In this document: positions 1 to 8,225 of the stretch, in pieces
How positions within the stretch are numbered: the stretch's first letter is position 1
Layout: each line of letters opens with the position of its first letter
NCBI GenBank assembly: GCA_027486585.1
Contig: JAIXOU010000033.1
Coordinates: forward strand, 1-58,178
Origin: Verrucomicrobiaceae bacterium
GTDB taxonomy: Bacteria > Verrucomicrobiota > Verrucomicrobiia > Verrucomicrobiales > Verrucomicrobiaceae
Direction: 5' to 3'
Length of the DNA stretch: 58,178 bases
Translations under genes and position numbers: made by a program
Notes under the pieces: generated by a model
The model's input: the letters and a program-made list of their open reading frames with translations, nothing else
What the model was told of the DNA's origin: nothing
Databases searched by the model: none

Positions 1-111
1 CACACGGGGATCAGGCAGCGTGGCGAAGAGTTCTTTGAGCCGAAGGACCTCTTGCAGGTCGGCTCTGACTTGAGGGTCGAGGGATTCAGTGGTGATAAGG
101 GTGGCTTCCAT
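1..111 (-). CDS. N-terminus of a protein cut by the window edge, possibly a transposase
   Basis: A reading frame starts at an ATG (109-111) and runs off the left edge, giving 37 residues. A GAGGG ribosome-binding site lies 5 bases upstream, which is why I prefer this start over the in-frame ATG at 121-123. The visible part ends in LKELFATLPDPRV. An LPDPR-type motif just after a short helix is typical of the N-terminal region of ISAs1-family DDE transposases, but the conserved core lies outside the window. The family call is therefore a guess; the open frame with its good SD is what is seen. Confidence 0.4.
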   Translation of the reverse strand, partial: MEATLITTESLDPQVRADLQEVLRLKELFATLPDPRV

Positions 112-188
112 CCATACCCTCATCAGTGGTTATGGTAATTTGTACAGTGATTTGTTCATCGAGTATTTACCATACCCAGTTATTCATT

Positions 189-488
189 TCATGCGTTTGC
201 CCTGCCAATCAGCGGCGAAGATTTCGCCTGCGCCTGCGAATTGATAAAATAACGATGTCGCATATCCTTCAAACCAATACTGATTGGCTGCCCCAAGTAT
301 GTAGCTGTTGCAATCAAATGACGACCTTTTGCTCCCCCCGAAAATCGCAGGTCATTTACCAAGAGACTGACCTTTTGATAACTACCACTATTTAGCCTCA
401 AATATGCCCAAAATGCAACATCTACTCCGCCCAAAAGCGCAAAAGAAAATGTGAATACCGCAAGGGTTAAAAGAAGAGCTATTTTCAT
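189..488 (-). CDS. Small exported or membrane-anchored hypothetical protein
   Basis: A 99-residue frame begins MKIALLLTLAVFTFSFALLGG, which is a good signal peptide or single membrane anchor (roughly residues 1-28). A short polar domain without recognisable motif follows. It starts 13 bases downstream of the stop of the truncated hydrolase relic on the same strand, and no clear Shine-Dalgarno sequence precedes it. I do not recognise a family. The N-terminus looks like a genuine secretion signal, but the gene could itself be a remnant, given the broken neighbour. Confidence 0.4.
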   Translation of the reverse strand: MKIALLLTLAVFTFSFALLGGVDVAFWAYLRLNSGSYQKVSLLVNDLRFSGGAKGRHLIATATYLGQPISIGLKDMRHRYFINSQAQAKSSPLIGRANA

Positions 489-501
489 GACTATTGTGTA
501 T

Positions 502-723
502 CTATAGAGAGTCAGACCCGAATGGCACAGTCGCCACTTTCAGGATACGCTGCGGATCTCGGCCTCCAGGATTGCCCGTATCAATGAGCACCGATTCTCC
601 CTCAGGCGTCACGATCAGCGTCGAGCCTCCACCTTCCGAGTCGATCCAATAAAGATCGAGTGTCTTGTCTCGGGCAGAGGCTGCGAATGTGAGGGCAAAA
701 AAGGCGACTAGAAGAGATTTCAT
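502..723 (-). pseudogene. Truncated N-terminus of a secreted metallo-beta-lactamase-fold hydrolase
   Basis: The 73-residue frame has a signal peptide (about residues 1-17) followed by LDLYWIDSEGGGSTLIV and SVLIDTGNPGGRDPQRI. This is the opening strand pair of the ComEC/Rec2-like MBL hydrolases, which normally continue for about 300 residues. The frame then ends at a TAG after a few unrelated residues, before the metal-binding HxHxDH motif, so no active site is encoded. It is best read as a gene relic left by a deletion. The ATG start and signal peptide are intact. Confidence 0.6.
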
Positions 724-868
724 GCACTGTGTTTCACGCTAGCAACAACCTCATTCTCTCAAACGACTGAGACCGCGGGAATCAAATTCAAGCTTTCTTC
801 ACACTTTCTTAACACCCTTACCCCTTCTGTTCACTGGCGCTCTTGAGAGACTTCTGACACTTATCAGG

Positions 869-2815
869 ATGAGCACTCAACCTGAGCAGCACGGTCTCCA
901 TAAACTTTCCACCACCACCCTCGTCATCGCAGCACTGGGCGTTGTCTTCGGTGACATCGGCACCAGCCCCATCTACACCCTGAAGGAATGCTTTAGCCCA
1001 CACAGCCCGCATCACATTGATCCAACGCATGACCACATCCTTGGCGTTGTCTCACTGGTGCTTTGGTCGTTGATCCTGTTAGTCTGTGTGAAGTATCTTA
1101 TCTTCATACTACGAGCTGACAATAAAGGCGAAGGCGGCGTGCTATCGCTTATGGCGCTCGCCTCACATGGCATGAGTGAAACGCTGAAGCGTCGTGCGGT
1201 GATCGTGCTCTTAGGCCTATTCGGTGCGGCGCTTCTGTTTGGTGACGGCATCATCACACCTGCTATTTCGGTGCTCAGTGCGATAGAGGGCCTTAAAGAT
1301 GGCGGATTGCTCGGCACTGCACCTTTGAATGCGCTGGAGGCCGATGCATGGAATCATCAAATGCAGTGGCTCATCATGGGCATCACGATGGTGATCCTTA
1401 TTGTGCTGTTTTCGGTGCAGTTCCTAGGCACCGCCAAAATGGGCCGCTTTTTCGGCCCGATCACCGGCTTGTGGTTCATAAGCCTCGGCGCTCTCGGCAC
1501 AGCGCATCTGATCAAAGGACCGGAAATCCTCGCTGCGTTCAATCCTTGGCATGGATGGCACTTTTTAATGACAGGTGGCCATGCAGGCTTTGTCATCCTT
1601 GGCAGCGTCTTCCTTGCAGTGACAGGTGGTGAGGCCTTGTATGCTGACATGGGCCACTTCGGCGCTGGACCGATTCGCCGTGGCTGGTTCTCCCTCGTAT
1701 TTCCAGCGCTCGGCCTCAATTACCTCGGTCAAGGTGCCCTATTGATGCAGCAACCAGAAGTGGCGCATTCACCGTTTTTCCAAATGGCTCCGGCTTGGGC
1801 CATGCTCCCGCTCGTGTTGCTGGCCACCGCAGCCACAGTCATCGCCTCCCAGGCATTGATCACTGGCACCTACTCACTCACCCTCAGCGCTGTGCAACTC
1901 GGCTACCTTCCACGTCTCAGCATTCGTCACACTTCCGAGCACGCACGCGGCCAAATCTATATCCCCATGGTGAACTGGCTGCTCATGCTCGCCTGCCTGG
2001 CTCTGGTGCTCGCCTTTCGGACCTCGTCAAATCTCGCTGCGGCATATGGTGTAGCCGTGACGATGACCATGCTCATTACCACCATTCTCTTTTACTTCGC
2101 GGCACGTCATCTATGGGGCTGGTCCATGCTCAAGACACTGCCGCTATGTCTCGTGTTCGGCAGCATTGAGCTAGCCTTCCTCAGCGCCAATCTTGTGAAA
2201 TTCTTTGATGGTGGCTGGTTCCCGCTGGCAGTCGGTGCCGTGATCTTCACCGTCATGACCACTTGGGCCACTGGACGCCGCCTTGTACGTGCCTCGATGG
2301 AAAAGAGCTCTCTCACACAAGAGACGCTTTGTGAGAGCCTCAAACGCCGCCCGCCCATCAGCGTGCCAGGCACCGCTATTTTCATGACAAGCAGCAGCGG
2401 TCGTGCGCCCATCGCGCTTCTTCACAGTTTGAAGCACTACCAAGCCATTCACCAGCGCGTTATTTTCATGACACTCATCACCGAAGATGAACCCTGGGTG
2501 CCGCCAAGCCGCCGGGTCGAGGTGGAAAGCCTCGGTGAAGGCTTCTGGCGTGTGACTGGACGTTTCGGCTTCATGCAAAAGCCCGACGTGCCGCGACTCC
2601 TCCGCCAATGCGCCAATCATCAACTCGAGGTCGATCCCAATAAAGCCACCTTTTTCTTGGGTCGTGAAATCATCATCCCCAGCGCTAACCCTGGCATGGC
2701 AAGATGGCGCGAGCACCTCTTCGCCTTCACCAGCAAGCTTGCTCAGCAGCCTGCGACGTATTTCCAGATTCCAGTGGGTCGCGTGATCGAGCTGGGGCAA
2801 CAGGTCGAAATCTGA
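869..2815 (+). CDS. kup: KUP/HAK/KT-family potassium uptake protein
   Basis: The 648-residue protein is the usual length for Kup, an inner-membrane K+/H+ symporter. It opens with the family signature GDIGTSPIY at residues 28-36. About twelve hydrophobic segments follow up to around residue 480, and then a soluble C-terminal domain of about 160 residues. The fragment NKGEGGVLSLMALA, conserved in Kup, is present near residue 85. The stop lies 3 bases before the next ATG, so kup is very probably co-transcribed with the sensor kinase and response regulator downstream. That suggests K+- or turgor-linked control. The identification is secure; direct regulation by the downstream pair is inference. 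Confidence 0.95.
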   Translation: MSTQPEQHGLHKLSTTTLVIAALGVVFGDIGTSPIYTLKECFSPHSPHHIDPTHDHILGVVSLVLWSLILLVCVKYLIFILRADNKGEGGVLSLMALASHGMSETLKRRAVIVLLGLFGAALLFGDGIITPAISVLSAIEGLKDGGLLGTAPLNALEADAWNHQMQWLIMGITMVILIVLFSVQFLGTAKMGRFFGPITGLWFISLGALGTAHLIKGPEILAAFNPWHGWHFLMTGGHAGFVILGSVFLAVTGGEALYADMGHFGAGPIRRGWFSLVFPALGLNYLGQGALLMQQPEVAHSPFFQMAPAWAMLPLVLLATAATVIASQALITGTYSLTLSAVQLGYLPRLSIRHTSEHARGQIYIPMVNWLLMLACLALVLAFRTSSNLAAAYGVAVTMTMLITTILFYFAARHLWGWSMLKTLPLCLVFGSIELAFLSANLVKFFDGGWFPLAVGAVIFTVMTTWATGRRLVRASMEKSSLTQETLCESLKRRPPISVPGTAIFMTSSSGRAPIALLHSLKHYQAIHQRVIFMTLITEDEPWVPPSRRVEVESLGEGFWRVTGRFGFMQKPDVPRLLRQCANHQLEVDPNKATFFLGREIIIPSANPGMARWREHLFAFTSKLAQQPATYFQIPVGRVIELGQQVEI

Positions 2816-2818
2816 ATC

Positions 2819-3922
2819 ATGAGCACGTACACCCAAGCAACATCCACGGCAAAAAAGCCGGTATCGGCTGAGGTGGTTGGCCAGTTTAGCTGGGGAATCA
2901 CCCTTATCTTTGCGCTTTCCTCAACGTGCTGGGTGCTCTTGCCCTACACAGGCTACATGTTTGCCGCGCTAGTATTCCTCCTCGCTATCGTGCTTGCTGG
3001 TGTGAGCTGGAATCGTGGTCCAGTTCTGACGATGGCAGTAATGAGCGCTCTGGTCTGGAATTTCATCTTCATCCCACCTCAATTCACGCTGCACATCGAC
3101 AAGCCGCAAGACGTGATCATGTTTGCCCTTTTCTTCATCGTGGCAATGAGCATGGGACATCTCATCACCCGGCTGCGGAAACGTGAAGAATCCTTAGAGC
3201 AACATCATCGCGAGAGGGAACAACTGCTCGCAGCCAAACACCGGGCTGAATTACTGGCCGAATCTGAGCGCCTACACCGCACACTTTTAGACAGCATCTC
3301 GCATGAGTTAAAAACGCCCATCGCCATCATCCGCACCGCCTTGGATGGTCTCGACGAAGGCAATCCATTTGCCGCTGAGATCGATACTGCCAACCGCAGA
3401 CTCCAACGCATCGTCGAGAACTTTCTGGAAATGACACGCGTGGAATCCGACGCGCTCAAGCCGCATCCCGAATGGTGTGAGATCGGCGATGTGCTGCACG
3501 CCGCCACCACACCACTTCAGCGCGATATTGCCCAGCATCCTCTGGTCATCACCGGTGCTGAATCACTTCCCCTGCTCATGCTCGATAGTCGTTTGTTAGC
3601 CCAAGCTCTGCGTAATGTGCTGTACAATGCCATCCTCTATACTCCAGCGGCCACGCCTGTCGAAATTCACGTGACACTTGAAAACAACATTCTTCAAATT
3701 CGTGTCCGCGATCATGGCCATGGCATCCCCTTAGAAAGTTTGGATCAGTTATTTGACAAATTCTATCGAGCTCCAGACTCACCTGCCGGGGGTACTGGGC
3801 TTGGCCTAGCCATTTCGCGAGGATTAATGCGGGCCATGAAAGGAGACATCGAAGCACAAAATCATCCTGAAGGCGGGGCGGAGTTCACACTCCACCTACC
3901 CGTCAAATCGCGCCAAGCATGA
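2819..3922 (+). CDS. KdpD-like sensor histidine kinase lacking the KdpD N-terminal domains
   Basis: The protein has 367 residues, against about 900 for classical KdpD. After a short cytosolic tail come about four closely packed membrane segments (residues 25-115), as in the DUF4118 block of KdpD. A linker helix follows, then the HisKA phosphoacceptor motif SHELKTP with His162, and an HATPase domain with an N-box near 267, DHGHGIP near 297-303 and GGTGLGLAIS near 323-332. The N-terminal KdpD domain and the Usp domain are absent. The gene sits 3 bases after kup and 3 bases before the response regulator gene. The likely role is sensing K+ limitation or turgor at the inner membrane and phosphorylating that regulator; the family is clear, the stimulus inferred. 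Confidence 0.88.
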   Translation: MSTYTQATSTAKKPVSAEVVGQFSWGITLIFALSSTCWVLLPYTGYMFAALVFLLAIVLAGVSWNRGPVLTMAVMSALVWNFIFIPPQFTLHIDKPQDVIMFALFFIVAMSMGHLITRLRKREESLEQHHREREQLLAAKHRAELLAESERLHRTLLDSISHELKTPIAIIRTALDGLDEGNPFAAEIDTANRRLQRIVENFLEMTRVESDALKPHPEWCEIGDVLHAATTPLQRDIAQHPLVITGAESLPLLMLDSRLLAQALRNVLYNAILYTPAATPVEIHVTLENNILQIRVRDHGHGIPLESLDQLFDKFYRAPDSPAGGTGLGLAISRGLMRAMKGDIEAQNHPEGGAEFTLHLPVKSRQA

Positions 3923-3925
3923 GCC

Positions 3926-4600
3926 ATGAGTAAAGCCCTCATCATCGACGACGAACAACAAATGCGACGCCTGCTGCGCATGGCGTTAGAATCACGTGGT
4001 TACGAAATTTACGAGGCAGCTGATGGTCCGCTAGGACTTCAGGAGGCAGCCTTCCATCGACCCGATGTGATCCTCCTCGATCTAGGCCTGCCTAGCATGA
4101 GCGGCATTGAGGTTTTAAAGCGTCTGCGTGAGTGGAGTGACGTTCCAGTGCTCATCCTCAGTGTGCGAGATCAAGAAAACGTCAAAGTCGAGGCGCTCGA
4201 GTGTGGCGCTGACGATTACGTCACGAAACCTTTTGGAACCGCCGAATTGCTTGCCCGGCTAACGGTCATTCAAAGGCGACGTTTTACTCGTCAAAACCCC
4301 GAAATCATCGTCGGTAAACTCAGGCTAGATCTATTGCATCACGAAGCATCCCTGAACGCCGAACAAGTCAAACTGACTCCCACGGAATTTGCGCTGATCA
4401 AAGTCCTCGCCGAGCACGCAGGTCGAATCGTGACTCAAAATCAGATCATCCGCCAAGTCTGGCCTGGTCAGCAAACGGACCAGAGCGAAGGCCTACGCGT
4501 CCACATCAACCACCTGCGGAAAAAAATCGGCGCATCAGGTCCACAAATCATTAATGAGCCCGGGATTGGCTACAGGCTCGAGTCCGAGGGCGAAAGCTAA
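3926..4600 (+). CDS. KdpE-like OmpR-family response regulator
   Basis: The 224-residue protein has a receiver domain (residues 1-115) with acidic pocket D8/D9, phosphoacceptor D52 in ILLDLGLPSMSG and the conserved lysine in VTKPFG. A winged-helix DNA-binding domain of OmpR/PhoB type follows (about 128-222), including LTPTEFALIKVLAEHAGRIV and HINHLRKKIG. Length and layout match KdpE. It follows the kinase gene by 3 bases and overlaps the convergent dipeptidase gene by a few bases. No kdpFABC genes are nearby, so kup is the obvious candidate target. That target is inferred from position only. Confidence 0.9.
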   Translation: MSKALIIDDEQQMRRLLRMALESRGYEIYEAADGPLGLQEAAFHRPDVILLDLGLPSMSGIEVLKRLREWSDVPVLILSVRDQENVKVEALECGADDYVTKPFGTAELLARLTVIQRRRFTRQNPEIIVGKLRLDLLHHEASLNAEQVKLTPTEFALIKVLAEHAGRIVTQNQIIRQVWPGQQTDQSEGLRVHINHLRKKIGASGPQIINEPGIGYRLESEGES

Positions 4601-5916
4601 CCCGCATTCGCCTTTAACACACGCAGCATATTGCCACCAATCACCTGACGAATCACCTCATCACTATGCCCACGCATGATCATGCCAAGCGTGAAAAGCG
4701 GCCAGTTTGTCCAAGCCACACTTTGCTCAGCTTCGAGCGTCGTCTGATAGTCATCCTTTGGCCAGAGATGTTCCCACTTATCGGCGCTGCCACTGGGGGC
4801 TTTCAGTAGCTTTGCACGCTCTTCTTTGTCATATCTGGAGGTATAGGCCACGTCACAGCCGATAGCGGCATGGCTAGCTCCGAACTTTTTAATCAGATGA
4901 TCCAGATGATCCATCATGGACGTGATGTCGCCTCTACCACCCAAGAAGCGAGGGATGCAGCAGATGCCCACAAGGCCATCCGTATCACAGATCGCCTTAA
5001 TGGCCTCGTCCGGCTTACCACGGAAATGCTCATACACACCGCAGCAGCTCGTGTGGCTGGCCACCATCGGTTTGGCTGAAGCCTTGGCCCCATCGTAGGC
5101 CGTCTTCCAACCGCTATGCGCCACATCCACGATCACACCGAGACGATTCATCTCCGCCACCGCCGCATGACCAAAGTCGCTCAATCCACCATCGTGAGGT
5201 TCCCCTGCACCATCGCCGATTGGGTTCCGGCGATTGTAAGTGAGATGCATCATGCGCACGCCGAGCTCCTGAAAGATCCTCACATAGCGCAGCTCATCCC
5301 GAACGCTTTCCCAGTCCATCATCAGCGGCACACCATTCGTCGTAAAACACAGACCCACATGACCCGCCTTTTTTAAAGCCAAGATTTCCCCTGCCGTGAC
5401 CACTTTAGAAAGTGCAGGCTTTAACAAATCCGTGGCCTTCGTGAAATGCGCCAGCCGCTTGATGAGTCGCATCGGATCACTGCCTTCCTCACCTGTGTTT
5501 TGAAAAATGCAGGTCACACCCGCTGCATGAAAAGCCTCCAGAAACTCCTTCCTCTCACGCTCATTCGTCGCATTCCGATTCATCGTCATCGACTCCCGTA
5601 AATCGCTGAGTTCAGCGGCAGAAGCGCCTGACTTAACCGCTTCATTCATCGCCTCCGCATCAATCGCGCAGCGTGGAGCAAAGCCGTAACTCTCAAACAC
5701 CACGGAACCGAAATGCAACTCCCAAGCATGCTCAATCTGCGCCTGTGTCGGCTTCAAGAGACTCAGCGCGATCTCCCGCGCTTGATCAATCACCGGATTA
5801 CCTGTCACCCAAAGCTTCGTCGCCTCTTGGGAGCGCACCTGAATGTTAAAACCGCCAGCTAAAGCAGCGAGGGGCAAAGCCTTGATCAGGTGACGACGGA
5901 AAATCTGCTTATTCAT
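4597..5916 (-). CDS. Exported M19-type (renal-like) dipeptidase
   Basis: From the ATG at 5916 the product is about 439 residues and starts MNKQIFRRHLIKALPL, a Tat-like twin-arginine export signal. A longer start at 5946 would put residues before that signal and is less likely. M19 features include VIVDVAHSG, VASHTSCCGVYEHFRG and AIGCDVAY. These enzymes hydrolyse dipeptides with a binuclear zinc site in the periplasm. The N-terminal HxD zinc ligands of classical members are not visible; the corresponding stretch reads LHFGSVVFESYGFAP. The gene converges on the response regulator gene with a small overlap. Family assignment is firm; activity is less certain because of the missing ligands. Confidence 0.85.
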   Translation of the reverse strand: MNKQIFRRHLIKALPLAALAGGFNIQVRSQEATKLWVTGNPVIDQAREIALSLLKPTQAQIEHAWELHFGSVVFESYGFAPRCAIDAEAMNEAVKSGASAAELSDLRESMTMNRNATNERERKEFLEAFHAAGVTCIFQNTGEEGSDPMRLIKRLAHFTKATDLLKPALSKVVTAGEILALKKAGHVGLCFTTNGVPLMMDWESVRDELRYVRIFQELGVRMMHLTYNRRNPIGDGAGEPHDGGLSDFGHAAVAEMNRLGVIVDVAHSGWKTAYDGAKASAKPMVASHTSCCGVYEHFRGKPDEAIKAICDTDGLVGICCIPRFLGGRGDITSMMDHLDHLIKKFGASHAAIGCDVAYTSRYDKEERAKLLKAPSGSADKWEHLWPKDDYQTTLEAEQSVAWTNWPLFTLGMIMRGHSDEVIRQVIGGNMLRVLKANAG

Positions 5917-5992
5917 AGGAAGAGACAAACGAAGGTTGCCGATCATTCATCATGAAGATCTAACTTTTTCTGAGCAACTGACTCAGATCGAT

Positions 5993-7177
5993 TCATAATT
6001 TGTGCTTCAGAAGGATGTCACGCTGCGCTTGAAGTTCATAAATGGCTTTTTTGTGTTCATTAAGCTCATTGATCAACTTCTCTGGATTGAATGATTTTTT
6101 GTCTAGCTCTGCCTGCAAAGTCGCTAGTTCTTTTTGGCGAAGATCCAAATCCACTGTCAGTTTTTGAGCCAGGAGTTTATCACCTTTTTGCTGAGCCTCC
6201 TGAAGTTTCTGGGATAGAACTTTTTGATCGTTCATCATGATAGGCACGTCATCAGCACAGACTGTAGCCTCTTTGATCTTCTTGGCGATTGCCGCGATTT
6301 TCTGCTCTCGATCAGTAATCATAACCGTCAGCTTTTCCGGTGTCGGCAACCAGCCCATGGCATCCATCCACTCAGCACAGCGAGTTGGCCAGGCGTTGAT
6401 GGGTTGTTTGTTATCTCTCATGCCGAAGCCGTGGCCACCTTTGCTGAAAAGGTGGAGTTCGGCGGGAAGATTCTGCTTTTTGTATTCGAGATAGAGAGCC
6501 GCGGCAGCTAGCGGATTCTGGCCGTCATCGCCAGCGCAGGCCATGAACAGAGGCGGAGCATCTGCGGGAACGGTGAATCCTGCTTTGAGTTTGGTCGGCT
6601 CTTTGAAATCCACAAAACCACCTCCATAAATCATGATGCCAAAGTTCGGCAACCCGCTAACTGCGGGGCGATCACAAGCGACGTGAGCCAGTAGATTGCC
6701 ACCGGCACTGAAACCGAGCAGGCCAATTCGATTAGGATCGATATTCCATTCCTGAGCGTGCTCACGAACGATGGTCATGGCCTTAAAGGCATCCTGCACA
6801 GGCTTTTCGTGAGGGGCAGGCTCGTCACGAGTGGGAGTGCGGTATTTGAGCAAGACACCAGTGACACCAATGCTGTTGAGCCACTCACAGACCTGAGTGC
6901 CCTCATGCACGGCTGAGAGGAAAACATAACCTCCACCGGGGGCTACAATGACAGTGGTTCCGTTGGGCTTTTCTGGACGATACACCGTGATCGTGGGATC
7001 AGCGATGTCGGTGACTGTGCTCTTCCCTGCCTTTGTGCGGACAAACTCCTGAGTCGCCGGCGATGGCGGCAGCATTTTACCCGGCGCACCTTCTGGCCAA
7101 AGCTTCAACGTCAATGGATCGGCAGCCTGCGCTAATAAGCAGGAGAAAATGAAGAAACAGAAAAGGCGAGGGATCAT
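5993..7177 (-). CDS. Secreted alpha/beta-hydrolase (esterase) with a C-terminal coiled coil
   Basis: The 394-residue protein starts with a signal peptide (residues 1-18, ending AQA). An alpha/beta-hydrolase domain of the acetyl-xylan-esterase/BD-FAE type follows, with oxyanion-hole motif APGGGYVF (79-86), nucleophile elbow GFSAGG with Ser157, an Asp near 217-218 and catalytic His249 in KGGHGFGM. Such enzymes deacetylate plant or algal polysaccharides outside the cytoplasm. The last 110 residues (about 283-394) are rich in K, E, Q and L with heptad-like spacing and look like a long coiled coil, not usual for the family. It stands alone between the dipeptidase and the Bro-N gene. Substrate cannot be read from the sequence. 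Confidence 0.85.
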   Translation of the reverse strand: MIPRLFCFFIFSCLLAQAADPLTLKLWPEGAPGKMLPPSPATQEFVRTKAGKSTVTDIADPTITVYRPEKPNGTTVIVAPGGGYVFLSAVHEGTQVCEWLNSIGVTGVLLKYRTPTRDEPAPHEKPVQDAFKAMTIVREHAQEWNIDPNRIGLLGFSAGGNLLAHVACDRPAVSGLPNFGIMIYGGGFVDFKEPTKLKAGFTVPADAPPLFMACAGDDGQNPLAAAALYLEYKKQNLPAELHLFSKGGHGFGMRDNKQPINAWPTRCAEWMDAMGWLPTPEKLTVMITDREQKIAAIAKKIKEATVCADDVPIMMNDQKVLSQKLQEAQQKGDKLLAQKLTVDLDLRQKELATLQAELDKKSFNPEKLINELNEHKKAIYELQAQRDILLKHKL

Positions 7178-7224
7178 AATGGGGTGGATAAAAAATTAAG
7201 GTGATAAATGCCGAGGAAACAACG

Positions 7225-8079
7225 TCAGTGGGCTTTAGGTTTGCTGCGATGGAGGGTTTTAATTTCGCCTTCAGTGAGTGACTTTAAATTTTCCTTGGTG
7301 GAAATGGCGGTGCCGCTTTTGGCTTCGAGCTCTTTACGGGCGTTTCCTGCGATGTTGCCGCCTGCTTGAGCTGCGGTTTTGTTGAGCAGGAACCCTTGAG
7401 CGTCTTTCTTCTTAGCGATCTCGGTGGTGGATGCCTCCCCCAACATGGTGAAGATGAGCTCTAGGTCGGTCATGTGATCCCGCAGGTTTTCCTTCGGATT
7501 GGTCAGAGACTTATAAGCTTTGTATTCGGATGGCGTCATGCCAAAAGTGGCTTTGCTGATTTCAGCAGTGAGGATGGCAAATTCCTTCTGTTCCTTAACG
7601 CCGCGCTTCTTCCATTCGTCGGTAAGTTCATCCCTGACGGCGATGCCTCGCATGCGCTTTTCAATCCAATCCTCGGAGTAACCCTTCTGCTCATAAATCT
7701 GCCGCATTCGCTTAGCGGCGAGTTCTGGGTTTTCAATCTCTTCGAGGCGCTCGAAACCGACTTTGGCCAGCCAGAGCTTGAAAGGCTCAGCTTTGGGTGA
7801 AGGAATGGTCTGGATGAGGCGAAGAAGCTGCTCAGTGTCCGCCACATCCGTGAGTCGCTGCTTGCCGTCGGCTGCGGTCATTTTCAAAGCGTTACAGTTT
7901 GTAACGGTTTCATTTCCCTCATCGGATAGACGCTTTTTCATTACGCGCCAATAAACCTGTGGATTGGGACTCTCTGTCAGCACCGCGATGACATCAACGA
8001 TGGCAAAATACCATTTCTCCTCGGCTTGATTCCAGGCTCGACGGACTTGTTTTTCTTCAAAGAGGGTGACGGCGCTCAT
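7225..8079 (-). CDS. Bro-N family (phage antirepressor-like) protein
   Basis: The 284-residue protein has an N-terminal Bro-N domain: FEEKQVRRAWNQAEEKWYF, followed by IVDVIAVLTESPNPQVYW and LTDVADTEQLLRLIQ. This is the DNA-binding module of phage antirepressors and baculovirus BRO proteins. The C-terminal half (about 120-284) is charged, contains the conserved-looking MTPSEYKAYKSLTNPKENLRDHMT, and matches the long C-terminal region of stand-alone bacterial Bro-N proteins. No other phage genes flank it, so it is either a domesticated regulator or a single-gene mobile cargo. No target is visible. Confidence 0.8.
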   Translation of the reverse strand: MSAVTLFEEKQVRRAWNQAEEKWYFAIVDVIAVLTESPNPQVYWRVMKKRLSDEGNETVTNCNALKMTAADGKQRLTDVADTEQLLRLIQTIPSPKAEPFKLWLAKVGFERLEEIENPELAAKRMRQIYEQKGYSEDWIEKRMRGIAVRDELTDEWKKRGVKEQKEFAILTAEISKATFGMTPSEYKAYKSLTNPKENLRDHMTDLELIFTMLGEASTTEIAKKKDAQGFLLNKTAAQAGGNIAGNARKELEAKSGTAISTKENLKSLTEGEIKTLHRSKPKAH

Positions 8080-8165
8080 GCTAGGACGAATTCAAAAGTA
8101 TTATTCATATGAACACAACTCTTTTCCTACCAAAGACAGCCTTTTGCTGTGCTGAGACAACTCTC

Positions 8166-8208
8166 ACAAAAAATGCCCGTCATGGTGATGACGGGCATTT
8201 TGCTTTTT
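8166..8208 (-). terminator. Strong intrinsic terminator downstream of fabF
   Basis: A perfect 14-bp inverted repeat (arms 8170-8183 and 8188-8201) with a 4-base loop forms a GC-rich hairpin with A/T-rich ends. Read on the minus strand it lies about 25 bases after the fabF stop and is followed by a run of T. Because both flanks are A/T-rich it could act in both directions. Confidence 0.85.
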
Positions 8209-8225
8209 CAAGGGAGCTGTCCCGA

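Noticed and set aside
724..868. c-di-AMP (ydaO-type) riboswitch upstream of kup
   Set aside because: The 145-base leader shows none of the conserved ydaO sequence blocks.
2171..2836. A 221-codon minus-strand frame opposite kup
   Set aside because: It is antisense to the conserved Kup C-terminal domain and shows no protein family features.
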